Part shown: one piece after another, positions 48,401 to 61,422 of the stretch
Layout of the letters: every line of letters starts with the position of its first letter
Numbering within the stretch: the stretch's first letter is position 1
Source of the DNA: Argentina anserina
Lineage: Eukaryota > Streptophyta > Magnoliopsida > Rosales > Rosaceae
Assembly: GCF_933775445.1 (NCBI RefSeq)
Contig: NC_065877.1
Location: forward strand, 35,538,694 to 35,602,693
Direction: 5' to 3'
Length of the DNA: 64,000 nt
Made by a program: the position numbers and the translations under genes
The notes under the pieces: generated by a model
The model's database searches: none
Told to the model about the DNA's origin: nothing
The model's input: only the letters and a program-made list of their open reading frames with translations

Positions 48401-51400
48401 TGCTTCGGGAGGTTCTTTAGAAGACCATGTTACAGCTGGGAGAGCTTCTCCGTCTGCAGAAAAGCATGGCAACCAGGACAAAAAACCTAAGGGTAAAAGT
48501 GATGCTTTGCTGGGAAATAGTACTTCTGATATGAACTCAGCTGTATGTCACAGCAAAGATGAATTATGTGCGTCTGAAGAGAAAAATGTGCCAGCAATCT
48601 CCAGTGAAGAAAATAGGGCTGGTGAAGATGCTGGAAAACCAATTGAGGAACCGAAGGCTGCTGGTCCTGGATCAGAAATTATTTCAAGAACGGGAAAATC
48701 ATATGAAGCATCCTTAAGCTCCATGAATGCTTTGATTGAAAGCTGTGTCAAGTTTTCTGAAGGTGGTGACACTGCTTCACCTGGAGATGATGTTGGGATG
48801 AATTTACTGGCGAGTGTGGCAGCTGGGGAGTTCAAATCTGACAATGTGTCACCATCATGTTCTCCCTTGAGGAATTCTCCTGTGACTGATGGATCGTTCA
48901 CAGAAAAAGTTGCCAAATTGAAAGAACCGAATGAAGCATCTGAAACCAAATGTCTACCTATTGGCGTGGCTAGTAGCAGTTCTACTGCAGAGCTGAGAAA
49001 CACTGGTGATTCATTGCGGGTGATGAGTGAATCAGGACATTCTGTTATCTATCGGGCAGCTAATGTTTCTGGAGACATCAAAAGTAGTTCATCTGGTGAG
49101 TGTAATGAAAATTTGAAATTTTCTTCCAATATGCAACAAAATGTTTATAGACCATCCCTGGTGGCTGACGGGAAACCTGTCAAGGATGCTTCTGGATCGG
49201 AGCTGTCTTCATGTCTTATAAAAGGGGGTCTTGTGAAGGTTGAAGAGTGTAATCAGCCTCATGAGCCAGGAATATTAGGGGCTCACAATCCTAAAGAATG
49301 CAGTACTTCTGAGTGTAAATCAAAAGTGTCCTCGTCTTTGAATGATGAGGATAAAATTCTACATAAAACAGAAGAAAGAACTGTGGGTAGCAGTACTCCT
49401 GTTGTGTCTGAAGCAGCCTCTGGGAGTGAAAACGTTGAAAAGGCCATCGATTCATCAACCTGCTGCTCAATTGAAGTGACTGATGACAGCCCGGTTCCCA
49501 TTAAGAATTCAAGTATTGCTCTTTTGGCAGAGCAGGAACTATCTGGTATGACAGAAAATCACTCAGATTCGAAGGAGGGAAAGAGTCAGGATGCTGTTGC
49601 TTGTTCTGGTTCTGGAAATACGTTGCAGTTGAAGGGTGAAAACACAGATGAAGAGAAAACCATGGATCGCTCTGAGCAGACCGTGAAAGACAAAAGGGCT
49701 AAGAGTGTGGAAAGGAAAGACGCTTTGGAACACATCAGTGAATTTTCTGAGGAGACTAAGGCAAGAAAGGAGACTTCTGGTCACTGTTCTGCTATACCAG
49801 TTTCCCATGTTCAATCGCTTGTAATACGTGCGCAAGAAAACCACAAGGCTGGGTGCAAGTTGGAAGCTATTGAATCAGGGGTGGAAGAAGAGCGTCAAAT
49901 TTCAAGTGTAAATGCTTCAGTGTCGTTTACTGCTGTAAAGCTGGATTTTGATTTGAATGAAGGTTTCCCTGTTGATGATGGTATTCAACAAGAGTTTGTT
50001 AGAACATTAGATCCTGGAACTCCATCTTCTGTTCATATTCCTTGCCCTTTACCCTTTCAAATGTCTTCCATGTCAGGGAGTTTTCCTGCATCAATTACTG
50101 TGGTTGCACCAGCCAAAGGTTCATTTGTCCCACCTGAAAACCCAATGCGGAGTAAGGGTGAACTTGGATGGAAGGGATCTACAGCTAGGAGTGCATTCCG
50201 ACCTGCTGAGCCCCGAAAAAATTTGGAAGCACCAATTAGTACAAGTGATGCACCTGTTGACACTGCTTCTAACAAACAAAGCCGCCCGCTATTGGACTTT
50301 GATCTCAATGTGCCTGATGAGAGAGTCTATGAGGATGTTGTTTCCCAAACCACTGCACATGTCATGGATCACAAGTCTGGGTCTCGTGATCGTGGTGCTG
50401 GAGGGCTTGATCTCGATTTGAATAGAGTTGATGAGAGTCCTGATATTGTGACACATCCTGTGATCAACAATTCTAGGTTAGAGATACCTCCGCCAAGTAG
50501 GTCATCATTATCTGGTGGACTATCTAATGGTGGGATAAATGACTCCAGAGACTTTGATTTGAACAATGGCCCTGGCCTCGATGAATTTGTGTCTGAAGCT
50601 ACACCCTATACCCAGCAGCATATAAAAAGCAGTGTGCCTCTTCGGACACCAGTGTCTGGCTTAAGAATGAATAACCCTGACTTTGGGAGTTTTTCAGCAT
50701 GGTTCCCTCATGGAAATTCATATCCTGCCATCACAGTCCCACCCATTTTTCCAGGCAGAGGTGAACAGAGTTACGGTGCTGCTGCTGGGTCACAGAGAGT
50801 CTTGTGTCCAACCATTGGTAACACCTCATTTTGTCCTGAAATGTACCGGGGGCCTGTACTGTCTTCCTCAACTGCAATGCCGTTTCCTCCTGCTACTACA
50901 TTTCAGTATCCAGGATTTCCTTTTGAAACCAGTTATCCTCTTTCATCGGGCTCCTTTTCAGGTTGTTCACCTGCATATGTTGATTCAACTTCTGGTGGGG
51001 CACTCTGCCTCCCCACCATGCCTTCACAGCTCATGGCACCAGGTGGTGTAGTCTCATCACCTTACCCACGACCGTATATGATGAACCTTGCTGGCAGTAG
51101 CGGTAATGCTGGCCTTGATGGTAGGAAATGGGGTAGTCCGGGCCTTGACCTTAATTCTGGGCCTGGAGGTGCAGAAGTAGAATGGAGGGATGAGAGGTTG
51201 CCAGCAGGGTTGAGGCAGCTTGCTGTTCCCAGTTCACAAGCCCTTGTAGAGGAACAGATGAAATTGTATCCGGTGGGAGGGTTATTAAAGCGAAAGGAGC
51301 CTGATAGTGGATTGGTTGCTGTTGATCGCATGAGCTACAAGCAACCTTGGCCGTAGAATAGAATCACAGTATGGTGCAGAAACCTGTAATGGCCTGGTGA

Positions 51401-53270
51401 GCTCTTCTTTCATGTCAAACCTTCATTCTCCTTTGATAGTGGATTGGTTTCTATTGATTCTGTCAGCCATCTTTGTTAGCTCTTAAAATTTGTAACTACC
51501 GCCTTAATGTCATCTCGTCTAACACCACAATTTTGTGGTTAGAGATTGTCTACTTGGATGGATTCGCTACTTGCCTTCGGTGTTTGATAATTTAGATATA
51601 TGTTATTCTACTTATATAAATGCAATGAATCAATGAATGTGTGACTTTTTCTTTTTGCAAGTTGCGAGTCTTAATTTGTTGGGCTCATCTAAATATACAA
51701 AATTGAATCTTTTGGTTGTTTTGGAATCTTTGGTTACTGTGCTTTACTCCTGGCCATTGTTAAACATATGTCCATAATCTCTCAAATGACTGTTGTTTAA
51801 TAAGGATCTTCTGTTGCCTCCTCTTCAGCGTTTCAGGGTCTTGCATTGGAACATACAGCTGATGTGGAGGTCAAGAGGCAAATGCTAAAGGGCAGGAATA
51901 GGTGTTCATTGTGCAGCACACCGACTTTGGAGAACCATGATGCCCTGGAGGTGATTTATTTAAATGGATCTGTTCTAATGGGCTCTGAAAACGAGTTTTT
52001 CAGTGTAGATATATAACCCATGGAAATCACCTTTGATGTTGCTGCCTAAAGCTGAGTCACGGGTACTCAGTGTTCTGACTTGTACCCACTCAGGTACACA
52101 CTGCTACCCCAATCCTCACCGGATCCTCTTTATAGGGGAGACTAGGTTGTATGAACCGCCTGGTCAAGGTCGGCTTGTATTCTTCATTATTTTTTTCACC
52201 CCAGTTGTTACATATATAGTTGTTACTTAGTCAGGACTCATGACTTCAGAATTTTATCCCGAAACATTCTGGTTATTGAAATTTGCACAGGCAGCTTATC
52301 GTTTTTCCTTTGTATTATAAGTTATAACCTAGAGTCGGGACCTTTTCTTCAACATAAAGAATGTTGGATAGAGACTACACTTTTGGTGCATTTGATTCAT
52401 TTGTAAAATGAAATGGCTTCCAATGACATCATGAATTTCCAAGATGTTGCTGACTGGTTTTGAATCGGGTTTTCCTTTTTCTCAGCAAATCGAGTACTGC
52501 TCGGTATATTGGTGCAGTGTTACTGGTATAGGGTTTGTACTGCAAAACATGTGGCTGTACTGCAAAACCAAACTTGTTCTTGTGCCTGCTGTTGTATGGT
52601 CCTAATAACTACAGTTATAGATGTATTGATACAATAACGGTGGTTAGGTTATAACAAAAATTGGCCAACTCGGTTGGATGTATTTTAGAATGCCCTTTTA
52701 ACTGCTGTTAGAATTTATGGGGGGCTGTATTTCTATTCAGATAGGGGAATCCCTCTTGTTCTTGTTGCAGTTTTCCAGTGTTATATTATGGACTTGTCAT
52801 TCCCAATAAAGTTCTTGAATGAAGAGTTTATAGAACTCTTCCCAGATTTACCCAGATTTCAGCTGGCTTTTCAATCCCATACTTTCAGGAACAAAAGCTT
52901 CATCTCACATGTTGTCAATGCGCGATATGTCCCGAGCATATTTGTATGCGGAGCACATGCACTTCTCTTTTATACGAGTAATGTTTCCGATTGTCATGCG
53001 TACAAAAGATTGGTGCTCAAAAGGGGACCAGATGCAATAGAAATTAAAGATTAGGGAAGTTGGATTAGCGTCACTCCTTCCTAGTACGACACACCGCCCT
53101 TACTTTTGTATGAGTTCCATGCTCTCTCTCTCAGCGGAGGTCAGTATGTCGTATTGATGGTGAAAGCAAAACAAGAACTAATGTCACTTCATCTTTTTTT
53201 GAACAAGTAATGTCACTGCATGATAATTCAAATTCTGAAAAGAATGATATATAAAAGAGAAGAGGCTTTT
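45496..53270 (+). repeat. Segmental duplication unit B (SUO-like part)
   Basis: Counterpart of 37041-44470. Relative to A, the 3' region has an extra segment near 51890-52000. The unit continues through a Copia remnant and other sequence to the intact NLR and its 3' flank (to about 62115). Confidence 0.88.
45854..51356 (+). pseudogene. SUO-like copy B, nonsense codon in the BAH domain
   Basis: Exons 45854-45970, 46503-46874 and 46965-51356 correspond one to one with copy A, with intact splice sites. At 46602-46604 the reading frame has TGA, where copy A has GGA (38077-38079), ending the protein at codon 73 inside the BAH domain. No in-frame ATG follows until 47013 in exon 3. From there 1447 aa stay open, with LW domain, Ser-rich region and all five DLN motifs. 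The large exon shows no other break, only substitutions and small in-frame indels. Alternatives are a young pseudogene, an N-terminally truncated protein made from an alternative start, or a base error. Full-length protein like copy A cannot be made from the sequence as given. Confidence 0.82.
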
Positions 53271-53273
53271 TTT
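51357..53273 (+). other. 3' UTR and downstream region of SUO-like copy B
   Basis: Homologous to the same region of copy A, with the conserved exon-like block GGTCTTGCATTGGAACATAC at about 51837. An additional stretch of about 100 bases near 51893-51995 is missing from A. No independent gene seen. Confidence 0.5.
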
Positions 53274-53379
53274 TGTCGCAAACTATTGAATTTGTGACAG
53301 AAAAATAAAGGAACAAGAATGAGAAGTTGAGATGGATTTTCTCTGATATATTTCATGAGTAAAATAAAGCTACACTTAT

Positions 53380-53418
<39 letters not shown>

Positions 53419-54125
53419 AAATGAGAAGGTTAGAATTATTTTAAGACTAAGCAGCACACAAATGTGGACTAAACACCACCTTGTCTTCAACCACTCTCAA
53501 CTGCACCAATATACACAACTTTTTCAACACTTCCCCTCAAGCTGAATCAAGTGACAAACTTGATCCAAAGTTGCACAAAAATCTATCAAATTGAGTTGAG
53601 GGCAAAATCTCGGTATAAATTTCAACCAGCTGATCTTGAGAACAAACATAAATTGTTTCCAAAACCTTTGATTGAACATGATTGCGCACAAAATGACAAT
53701 CAACTTTTTTGGTGAAAGCAAAACAAGAACTAATGTCACTGCATCGTTTTTTGAACAACTAATGTCACTGCATCAGATAATTCAATTTCTGAAGAGAATT
53801 GTATATAAAAGAGAAAAACTTTTTTTTGTCACAAACTATTGAATTTGTGAAGAAAAAATGAAGGAACAAGAAGGAGAAGTTGAGATGGATTTTCTTTGAT
53901 ATATTTCATGAGTAAAATAAAGCTACACCTATTGATATATATATATATACACACACAAAACGAGAAAGTTAAAATTACTTCAATAACACACATATTTGGA
54001 TTAAGCAACACACAAATGTGGACTACGCAACACACAGATGTGGACTACGCAGCACACAGATGTAGACTAAACACCACTTTTTCTTCAACCACTCCCAACT
54101 GCACCAACATACAACTCTTTCAACA
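53274..54125 (-). mobile_element. Rearranged Copia LTR-retrotransposon remnant
   Basis: Two LTR-like copies (53274-53529 and 53827-54125) read on the minus strand from TGTTGAAA to GACA. Minus-strand sequence just before the lower-coordinate LTR ends in a polypurine tract (TTGAGGGGAAG). Before that, 53531-53710 encodes a degraded C-terminal tail of a Copia polyprotein (DCHFVRN, RDQL-like motifs). However, 53711-53820 is host flank, a second copy of 53157-53273, so the element is not a simple LTR-internal-LTR structure. An AT run (53382-53413) and a 21-bp triplication (about 54004-54068) lie inside the LTRs. No full gag-pol remains. Confidence 0.75.
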
Positions 54126-54720
54126 TAAATCATTCGAAGTTTTGAGCTTGAGCTTTGTTGCTATTGATGCATCGTCATCGGATAGTCATGCATAAAGTGC
54201 ACATGGACATTGTTGGTCGCATTTTTTTTGGTTAAACTGGTCAGCTTTGGTTTACCATGGATTAGTGAGAAAGTGAAAATTTGTGGGCAACTTTCAAAGG
54301 CCATGGGTAAAGTTATTATCACATTGTGCCGAGCATTCAGGTCAATTAGTAATGAGCCTCTCTTAAAATTCTCATGCAAAGTTGCCTCATCTATCTCTCC
54401 TTAGTTTCAAAAAAAATTCTCATGCAAAGTCACTGTTATCAATTCCCACCTGTCCTAATCCAACCGCGCCAACAAAGAGGCTCATTTTTGGTAAAAGATC
54501 AAAGAAATGGAGGATCACAAATCAAAAGGAAAGAGAAGAGCCTCTATGGCACTCCATGGCTCTCTCCCGGAAAGAGATCATCAAATTAACTCAATTATGA
54601 CGTCACAGAATCTCCTCTTACTCTTCTCTCTTTTATTGACGTATATCTTTCTTCTTCTCTGTCACTTTGCCTATGCTAGACAGAGATCGATAATCATGAA
54701 TACTTCTATCAATATCTATG
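54126..54720. other. Non-coding segment between the Copia remnant and TBL fragment
   Basis: 54130-54160 resembles 44508-44535 of unit A, so the host duplication resumes here briefly. Several open frames at 54210-54600 have no recognised family. A possible relic of a TBL cytosolic N-terminus (MALHGSLPERDHQIN) is at about 54546, in a different frame from the downstream TBL fragment. Confidence 0.45.
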
Positions 54721-54722
54721 GG

Positions 54723-54726
<4 letters not shown>

Positions 54727-54766
<40 letters not shown>
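54727..54766. repeat. (GA)n microsatellite
   Basis: An uninterrupted GA run directly upstream of the TBL fragment. Its length change could explain the frame break there. Confidence 0.92.
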
Positions 54767-54767
<1 letters not shown>

Positions 54768-54777
54768 CTGAACATGA

Positions 54778-55342
54778 ACACTCATCCCTTTTGTCCTCAC
54801 TTCTCTAGCCATTGCCTCCATTTTCAGCTTCTTCCTTACTTATTCCCCGAACCATTTTCCGATCACATCCAAACAAGCCCTTGGTTCTGTTCATGATCAG
54901 AACCAGCCAGATGATGATAATCGTAGCCATGCAGCACCAGTCAAGCTGATCCCACCTCCAAAAAGGATTTTCTTAACAACATAATTCTCATATTCTATGA
55001 ATTTTGAATTCTCTTTCGTCTAAAAAATCTGTATGCATTATGTTTTAATTCTTGATTATAGAGGAGGAGTGTGACTTGTTTAAGGGTCAGTGGGTTCCGG
55101 ATTTGAGAGGGCCATTGTATACGAATTCGAGCTGTAAGACAATTCCTGAATCAAAGAATTGTTTCAAGAAGGGGAGAATGGATAGGGATTTCCTGAATTG
55201 GAAATGTATGTCGGAGAAATGTGAGCTGCCGGAGTTTGATCCCAAGGCGTTTTTGGAAATCGTTAGAGGGAAAAAGATGGCGTTCATCGGTTACTCTGTT
55301 GCTCGCAATCAATTTGAGTCTCTTCTATGCCTCTTGTCACAG
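54778..55342 (+). pseudogene. Truncated TRICHOME BIREFRINGENCE-LIKE (TBL) polysaccharide O-acetyltransferase fragment
   Basis: The first block (about 54778-54950) encodes a membrane anchor and stem (FVLTSLAIASIFSFFLTY, then VKLIPPPKR). The second (55062-55342) encodes the PMR5N/TBL domain (ECDLFKGQWVPDLRGPLY, then CELPEFDPKAFLEIVRGKK). The GDS-box appears as GYS (FIGYSVARN at about 55286), keeping Ser but losing Asp. The usual donor after the stem is not visible, there is no in-frame ATG, and the C-terminal esterase-like exons with the DxxH motif are absent from the following 2.9 kb. TBL proteins acetylate wall polysaccharides in the Golgi; this fragment cannot. Confidence 0.82.
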
Positions 55343-58245
55343 GTCAGTTTTGAATATTCTGATCAATGTACATGAAATCCCGGTTCATACTCGAAATCAA
55401 ATCATATGGCATTAACACAAAACTCGGTAATTATGAACAGCCTGCAACAGAAAATGTAAACAGAGCACAAACAAATTGTAAAGGGAAAACGTTACATTAC
55501 ATGCTCACCATTTTTTATGATCCAAAATTTGGTTTTGTTATTTTGTATACTCGTATAATCAAACGTTAATTTTGTTGGGAAGTTTTATTGGCACATTTGA
55601 GTTATAGGATTAATGCTCACCATTTCTTTCTATTTTGCTACGATTTATCTTGCTTAGTTGTTATTAGTTGTCATGTATGTTAAGTTTGGTATCAAATTTC
55701 CCTAATCCTTGGTTTTCTGAAATCTTTAACGGCTAAATCGGGTTAATGCTGACGATCCCTTTCTATTCGCATATTTTGTTTTCTTCTAATATGAAATTTA
55801 GTATTTATTATTGAAACCATGATATTTATGGAGAAGGTTGCAATCTTCAGAGCCAAAACAATGACTTATCGAACATGCACTATGCAACTGAATTTGTTTT
55901 CATGCGATTCATGGCATGTTTTGAAGATTTCAAATTCCTCCTTCAAGTAATGACATATTCACATCTGGATTCCATTATCATCCAAGACTAAGACTTTTAT
56001 TTCAATGAATCTTGTTCTTCTAAGTCGATCTACCAACCCAATTGAAACAAACTCTCTGGATATAATTGATGACACCTGATTGTAGGATTTGTAGCCAATA
56101 TGCGTTGCATGCATTTGACGTACAAAAAACAAACACAGGTTTACAATAATAATCCAAATAGTTTTCCTTCTTGCCAGAAGATTTCCTGCAAATTGCAGAC
56201 TCGAGCAGTCGGTCTAGATTGAAGTCTATAAAATAAATTTTCAACTAATTACTCGTGTGTGTCACACACACACACACACACACATATAAGATCTAGCATA
56301 TTTTGTGCCAAAAATCTTATCAACTAATGTAAAAGAGTCTGGAGTTTCATCTCATTTTCGCTTTCATTCAAGAGTCTTAGTTTCCACGGGACGTGCCCCT
56401 CAGAAGTGGACAGATTTCACTTCTTTCTTGTTTTAGGAACACGTGCATACAAAATTAGGGCAACTGACCCTCTATTCTATTTTTTTTATTGTCTTCTCTG
56501 TACCCTAATGAAATTTTGACATGTACCCTGTCACTTAAGACAACTTAACAGTAACATAACCCCGTACACTTTTCTTTTCTTAAGTGAAATCCTTTAAGAC
56601 AACTTAACAATAACATCTCCTTCATAAGCATCTGCTCCATGGATCTCAAGGGGTTTGTCCATGGAATGAGACAAACAATCTTGGATGGGTATTAGACTGC
56701 GGTGGTGTAATCGGTGGTGGATCCCGTTTTTTTTTGGATAACTGGGTAATTAAGATGATGCATCAGCCATATGATGAAGAATGAATTATGAATCAAGTGT
56801 GCTAATGTGATCACACTGGCATGGACTGGTACCAATTTAACGCCTATAAGGGGTGAATTGTTATCATTCAATTTGGTTCAATCATTTTATAGGTTAGTTA
56901 CGTACATCATTTGTGACCATTCACTCTACGTTAGTGAGAAACAATCGAGCTTTTTGCAAGGGCCCCTAGCCTTTAGTTCGTTGTCGAAAGTTGTTTATTG
57001 ATACAATTACTCTCCCAAATTTGTCTACTTCTTTGTGCATTTGTCCAAAGTAAGAATAAAGACCATTTGGTCCATCACAAAGTCGTTCTTGTTCCTTGGT
57101 TCTGTACACTTTATCATAAACACACACACACACACACACATGATTCATGTATTACTATGGAAAATACTGTTGTATTGTGATGGATGCTATTACTATAGGA
57201 TCTATGGCGTGTCTAAACCAGATTCAAAGATTTATTCAGGTCTCTTGTAGATCGAATTGAGGGCGTTAGATCCTAATAGTGCTTATCCTAATATATGCCT
57301 ATAGTGGATAGAGAAATTTTGAAAAATAACCTTTTTGGAATTTAAATTGATTTATAACCAAGTTTTCTCAAACTAATGAATAATAACAATATTGAGGAAT
57401 GAAAAGTCTTGAATATTCTTGTTCAATTACTAAATGCAAAACTCATGTTTACGATTGAAACAAGGGTTCATTGGTTCAGTGAAACTTTGAGAGAGAGAGA
57501 GAGAGAAGAAGAAGAAGAAGAAGAAGAAGAAGAAGAAGCCCAAATCGATTTCAGTACATCAAAATATGTACATTGCATGCAGACAGAGATGATGAATTGG
57601 ACAGCTTGGGATTCAAGGCTTTGTAGTCATGGAGGTGGTAGATTGTGGAATCAAGAGACTTGGCTCGATGACTGATTATTGCGTTGTAGACAAATATATT
57701 TGGGTTTGGATTGAATTAAGTGCATTTAACGAAGACATGTCAGTTCTTGAGTTTCAGTCATTCTTTTAGTGTAAGAACTGAACGATGGTGGATATGACTT
57801 TTGCTCCCTTAATGTGGTTGTTTTTTATTAATTTGGAAAAAGACGATTAGATTTCAATTTGAGATCTACAAAAGAGTTATTTTTTCAAAATTTCTCTATA
57901 TGGTACCCGCTGATCTAGCTGTCAACTCGATCTCTATATAAGAGGAAGGGATATATGATAGACGAATCCTATATATGATGGGAATATATTGTAGTCATTT
58001 CATCACGACAATAACAGGTGTTCGTTAGGTCACCATCGATGGACAAACTACAGTGGAGAAAATAATTGAGTTTTGTTGCTTTTGCAGGAAGGGATCATTT
58101 CCTTTTAAAAAAACGTTTATCGATGATATTATCATTTTGAAAAGAGTTGATTCTGCTTCCATTGTATTTGTGGAACATATATTGGTTTAGGTCACCGTCT
58201 TCAAGTTTATATTGAAAGAGCACTGTACTTACGTGCTTATATATC
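55343..58245. other. Intergenic between TBL relic and NLR gene
   Basis: No gene recognised. Microsatellites: (CA)n at about 56263-56283 and 57120-57140, and (GA)n followed by (GAA)n at about 57489-57537. The last few hundred bases are the NLR promoter and leader. Confidence 0.5.
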
Positions 58246-61200
58246 ATGGCGGACTTCGTTCTAGAGAAAGCATTCGAAGCACTATATGCTGGCGTTGAAG
58301 ACCTGATCGTCAAGAACTATATCTTCAAGTCTGTCTTCAACGACGCCAAATCCAGGCTCGACGATTTGGCACCACTGATCAAGGAGATGGCGCAATATAA
58401 CCAGAAAATGAATAGGCCAGAGATGAGACTGGAAGCTTTAAAGAGAGTCATGGAGAAAGGCCAAGAGCTAGTCAACAAGTGTTCAACGATTACGCGATGG
58501 AGCCCCTTCAAAAAATACAAGTACGCCAGGAAGCTTCTACAATGGGAGGAATCTCTTAAAACACCGTTAGAGATGCTTAAAGTGCAAGAAACACTGCAAG
58601 TAATGAGGATCGACGTCGCGGTTGATGATATTCATAGCATGATGGTGAAGCAACAATCTGCAGAAAGTTCAAGTTGCAACACACGGCTTGAACTTCCACC
58701 TCTTCCACGGCTTATAGTTGGAATGGATGCTCCTCTGAAGGACTTGAAGGAAAAGCTTCTTTACGATGATGGGGTGTCAATGCTTGTGCTCACTGCTCCT
58801 GGCGGCTGTGGGAAAACGACTTTGGCAACAATGTTTTGTCAAGATGAAGAGGTCAAAGGTAACATACTCGGCTCTCAATATAGACTGAAATGTTAATTTA
58901 GCATTCAGTAGAGTCTTATATAGGTAAAATGAATTCTAACTCACTTGTATGCTTGACATACACTCACAGATACATATTTAATTAAGTACAGTAGTAGTTG
59001 ATTAATCATGATTTTTAATATACCACTGTTTAAACGTCTCACATTTAGGTTATTCATTCTGCAGTTATTTCTAAGTTAGCACCTTTACTGATTATGTCTG
59101 GTTTGGATATATATACATAGGTAAATTCAAGAACAATATTCTCTTTATAACTGTTTCACAAAACGGCAACTTAGAACTTGTTGTGCAACGACTTTGCGGA
59201 CACTTTGGTTCTTCGGTTCCTGGATTTCAAAACGAAGTACATGTGCTTCAATGGATGGAAACACTGAGAAAGGAAAAACCAAGTCCTTTATTGTTGGTCC
59301 TGGATGATGTTTGGTCTGGATCAGAATCCATTCTTGAGAGTTTTCAATGTGAAATGTCAAATTACAAGATTTTGGTTACATCAAGATCTGAATTTCCAAG
59401 ATATAGTTCTTCGTATAACTTAAAGTTACTAGAAGATGACAATGCGATGAAGCTTTTTTATCACTCAACGGCATTGGGAGATAAGCGCTCTCGTACTCTA
59501 GAAGATCTCTCGAGAAAGGTAAAGTGTTTATTTAATTAGTTGCATGCAAGCTTACTTGATTGATCAATTGAAACTAACTGATCTTGAAAATATAAACAGT
59601 TTAATAGTTTATATATCAACTATTCTCTTCTCTCAGCTTGTCGAAAAAAAAAAACTATTCTCTTCTTTCATGAATTCTTCAATTAAGAACCGAAAATACT
59701 TATTTCATTTATGAACTCCACGGCCTGCAGATAATAAAGCGTTGCAACGGATTTCCACTTGCCATTACAGTTGTGGGAAGATCACTAGCTGGGCAACCTC
59801 TAGAGGTTTGGAGAAAAAGAGACACAGAATGGTCTAAAGGTTCATCTGTTTTAGATTCGGAGACTAAATTGTTTCTGTGCCTCCAAAGCAGCTTAGATGC
59901 TTTGGATAAAGGATTGACAATTGTGAAAGATTGTTACTTGGACTTGGGATCTTTTCCTGAAGACAAAAAAATCCCGGTTGGTGACCTCATTGATATGTGG
60001 GCAGAGTTGTATGAACTAGATGATGATTTTGTGTTTGCATATGTCCATGAACTGTGCAACCGAAATCTGGCTACTCTCGTGGACAAAAGGTACACTCCCA
60101 GTAAATATATTTTACTGTATATAACCATGTGTTGGCTCTAATTTTTCTTATTTAGATGCTCGTTAGTTTTACCATAAATATGAGGGGAATTATGTACACG
60201 TTTTTATGCATGTACATGTTTTTATGTAATGCAATTAATTTAATCAACTTTATTTTCATAATTATGTAGACATGTATATTTGAAGATTGAGGGGGACGAT
60301 TATTACGGTGGCCGATTTGTTACCCAACATGACTTGCTTAGAGAGCTAGCTATTTACAACGCTAAGCTAGACCCGGTAGAAGAACGAAAGAGAATAATCA
60401 TGGATTCATGTGGAAAAAATGTTCCCAAGTGGTGGAAGGAACAGACATATCAACTAGCCAACGCTCGCCTGTTATCTATCACAATTGGTACGTATTTTTG
60501 AAAATTAAGGAATCTGACAGATCATCAACATTTAACTTATGGAGGTTTGAATATACTGAATTTCACATTTGATTTCTGTGGACACTCATCAAATAGCATC
60601 TTGTTTGCAGATAAGGAGTTTTCAATGGAATGGCCCCAGATTCAGCTACCAAAAGCTGAGGTTCTTGTCTTGGATTCCCATGAGTCCGAGGTTTCCTTAC
60701 CCAAATTTGTGGAGAAAATGAATGAATTGAAGGTGGTGATAATCGTTGGTCATCACCGTCATTGGTTAGGTTACATTGGTAGGTCAAAAAATTTTGAACT
60801 GCTTGAACTGCTACCGAATCTAAAGAGAATCAGCTTGGACAACATCCCAATACATAGCCTAACCAAGAACCGCATGGAATTGAAGAGTGTAAAGAAGATA
60901 TCTCTCAAGTCATGTCACATCAAGGCACACCTGAACAAAGGGGGTGCTGGCAAATTGTCATATGTTTTTCCGAATCTAGAGGAAATAAACATCGACCGTT
61001 GCTATCAGCCTGAAGAGCAGCTAGCGGATTTCTGTAATCTGATTCAATTAAAGAAGATTAGTATCTACAACTGTTGGGACCTACGTAGCTTGCCTGAAGA
61101 ATTTGGAAATTTAGTGAACTTAGAAGTATTGAGGCTAAGGAGCTGTATTGGTCTGACGAACTCTCCTGGCTCAGTTAGGAAACACAAAAAGTTAAATGTC

Positions 61201-61422
61201 CTCGACCTGTCTGGTTGCTACTGTATTGATGAATTGCCTGAAGACATTGGTGAACTGAGCAGTTTGAGAAAGTTGGACATGAGGGGGTGCTTCGCAGTGA
61301 GGAAGCTGCCACCGTCAGTTTTGAATCTTAATCAGTTAGGTGAAGTATTGTGCGGTGACGATAATTCACATTTATGGGAAGCCTGTCTACCCACTCTCAC
61401 AAACCTACGCATTATGAATTGA
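58246..61422 (+). CDS. RPW8-type helper NLR (RNL), NRG1-like
   Basis: Five exons (58246-58858, 59121-59518, 59731-60089, 60270-60487, 60611-61422) join in frame to 799 aa, the usual RNL length and exon number. An N-terminal RPW8-type four-helix domain spans about residues 1-150. NB-ARC motifs: P-loop APGGCGKTT (about 184-192), kinase-2 LVLDDVW (about 263-269), RNBS-B ILVTSRSEF, GLPL-type GFPLA (about 344-348), RNBS-D region YLDLGSFPEDKKIP, and QHD (about 476-478) where most NLRs have MHD, a hallmark of RNLs. LRRs fill about 530-799 (LPEEFGNLVNLEVLRL, LPEDIGELSSLRKLDM). RNLs (NRG1, ADR1) act downstream of sensor NLRs with EDS1-family partners and form calcium-permeable pores. The NRG1-versus-ADR1 call is my judgement. 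All key motifs are intact. Confidence 0.93.

Noticed and set aside
54210..54600. Several overlapping plus-strand open frames
   Set aside because: None shows family motifs. At most they hold a frame-shifted relic of a TBL N-terminus.
57409..57675. 88-codon frame with poly-Glu
   Set aside because: It is generated by a (GA)n/(GAA)n microsatellite, with no domain features.
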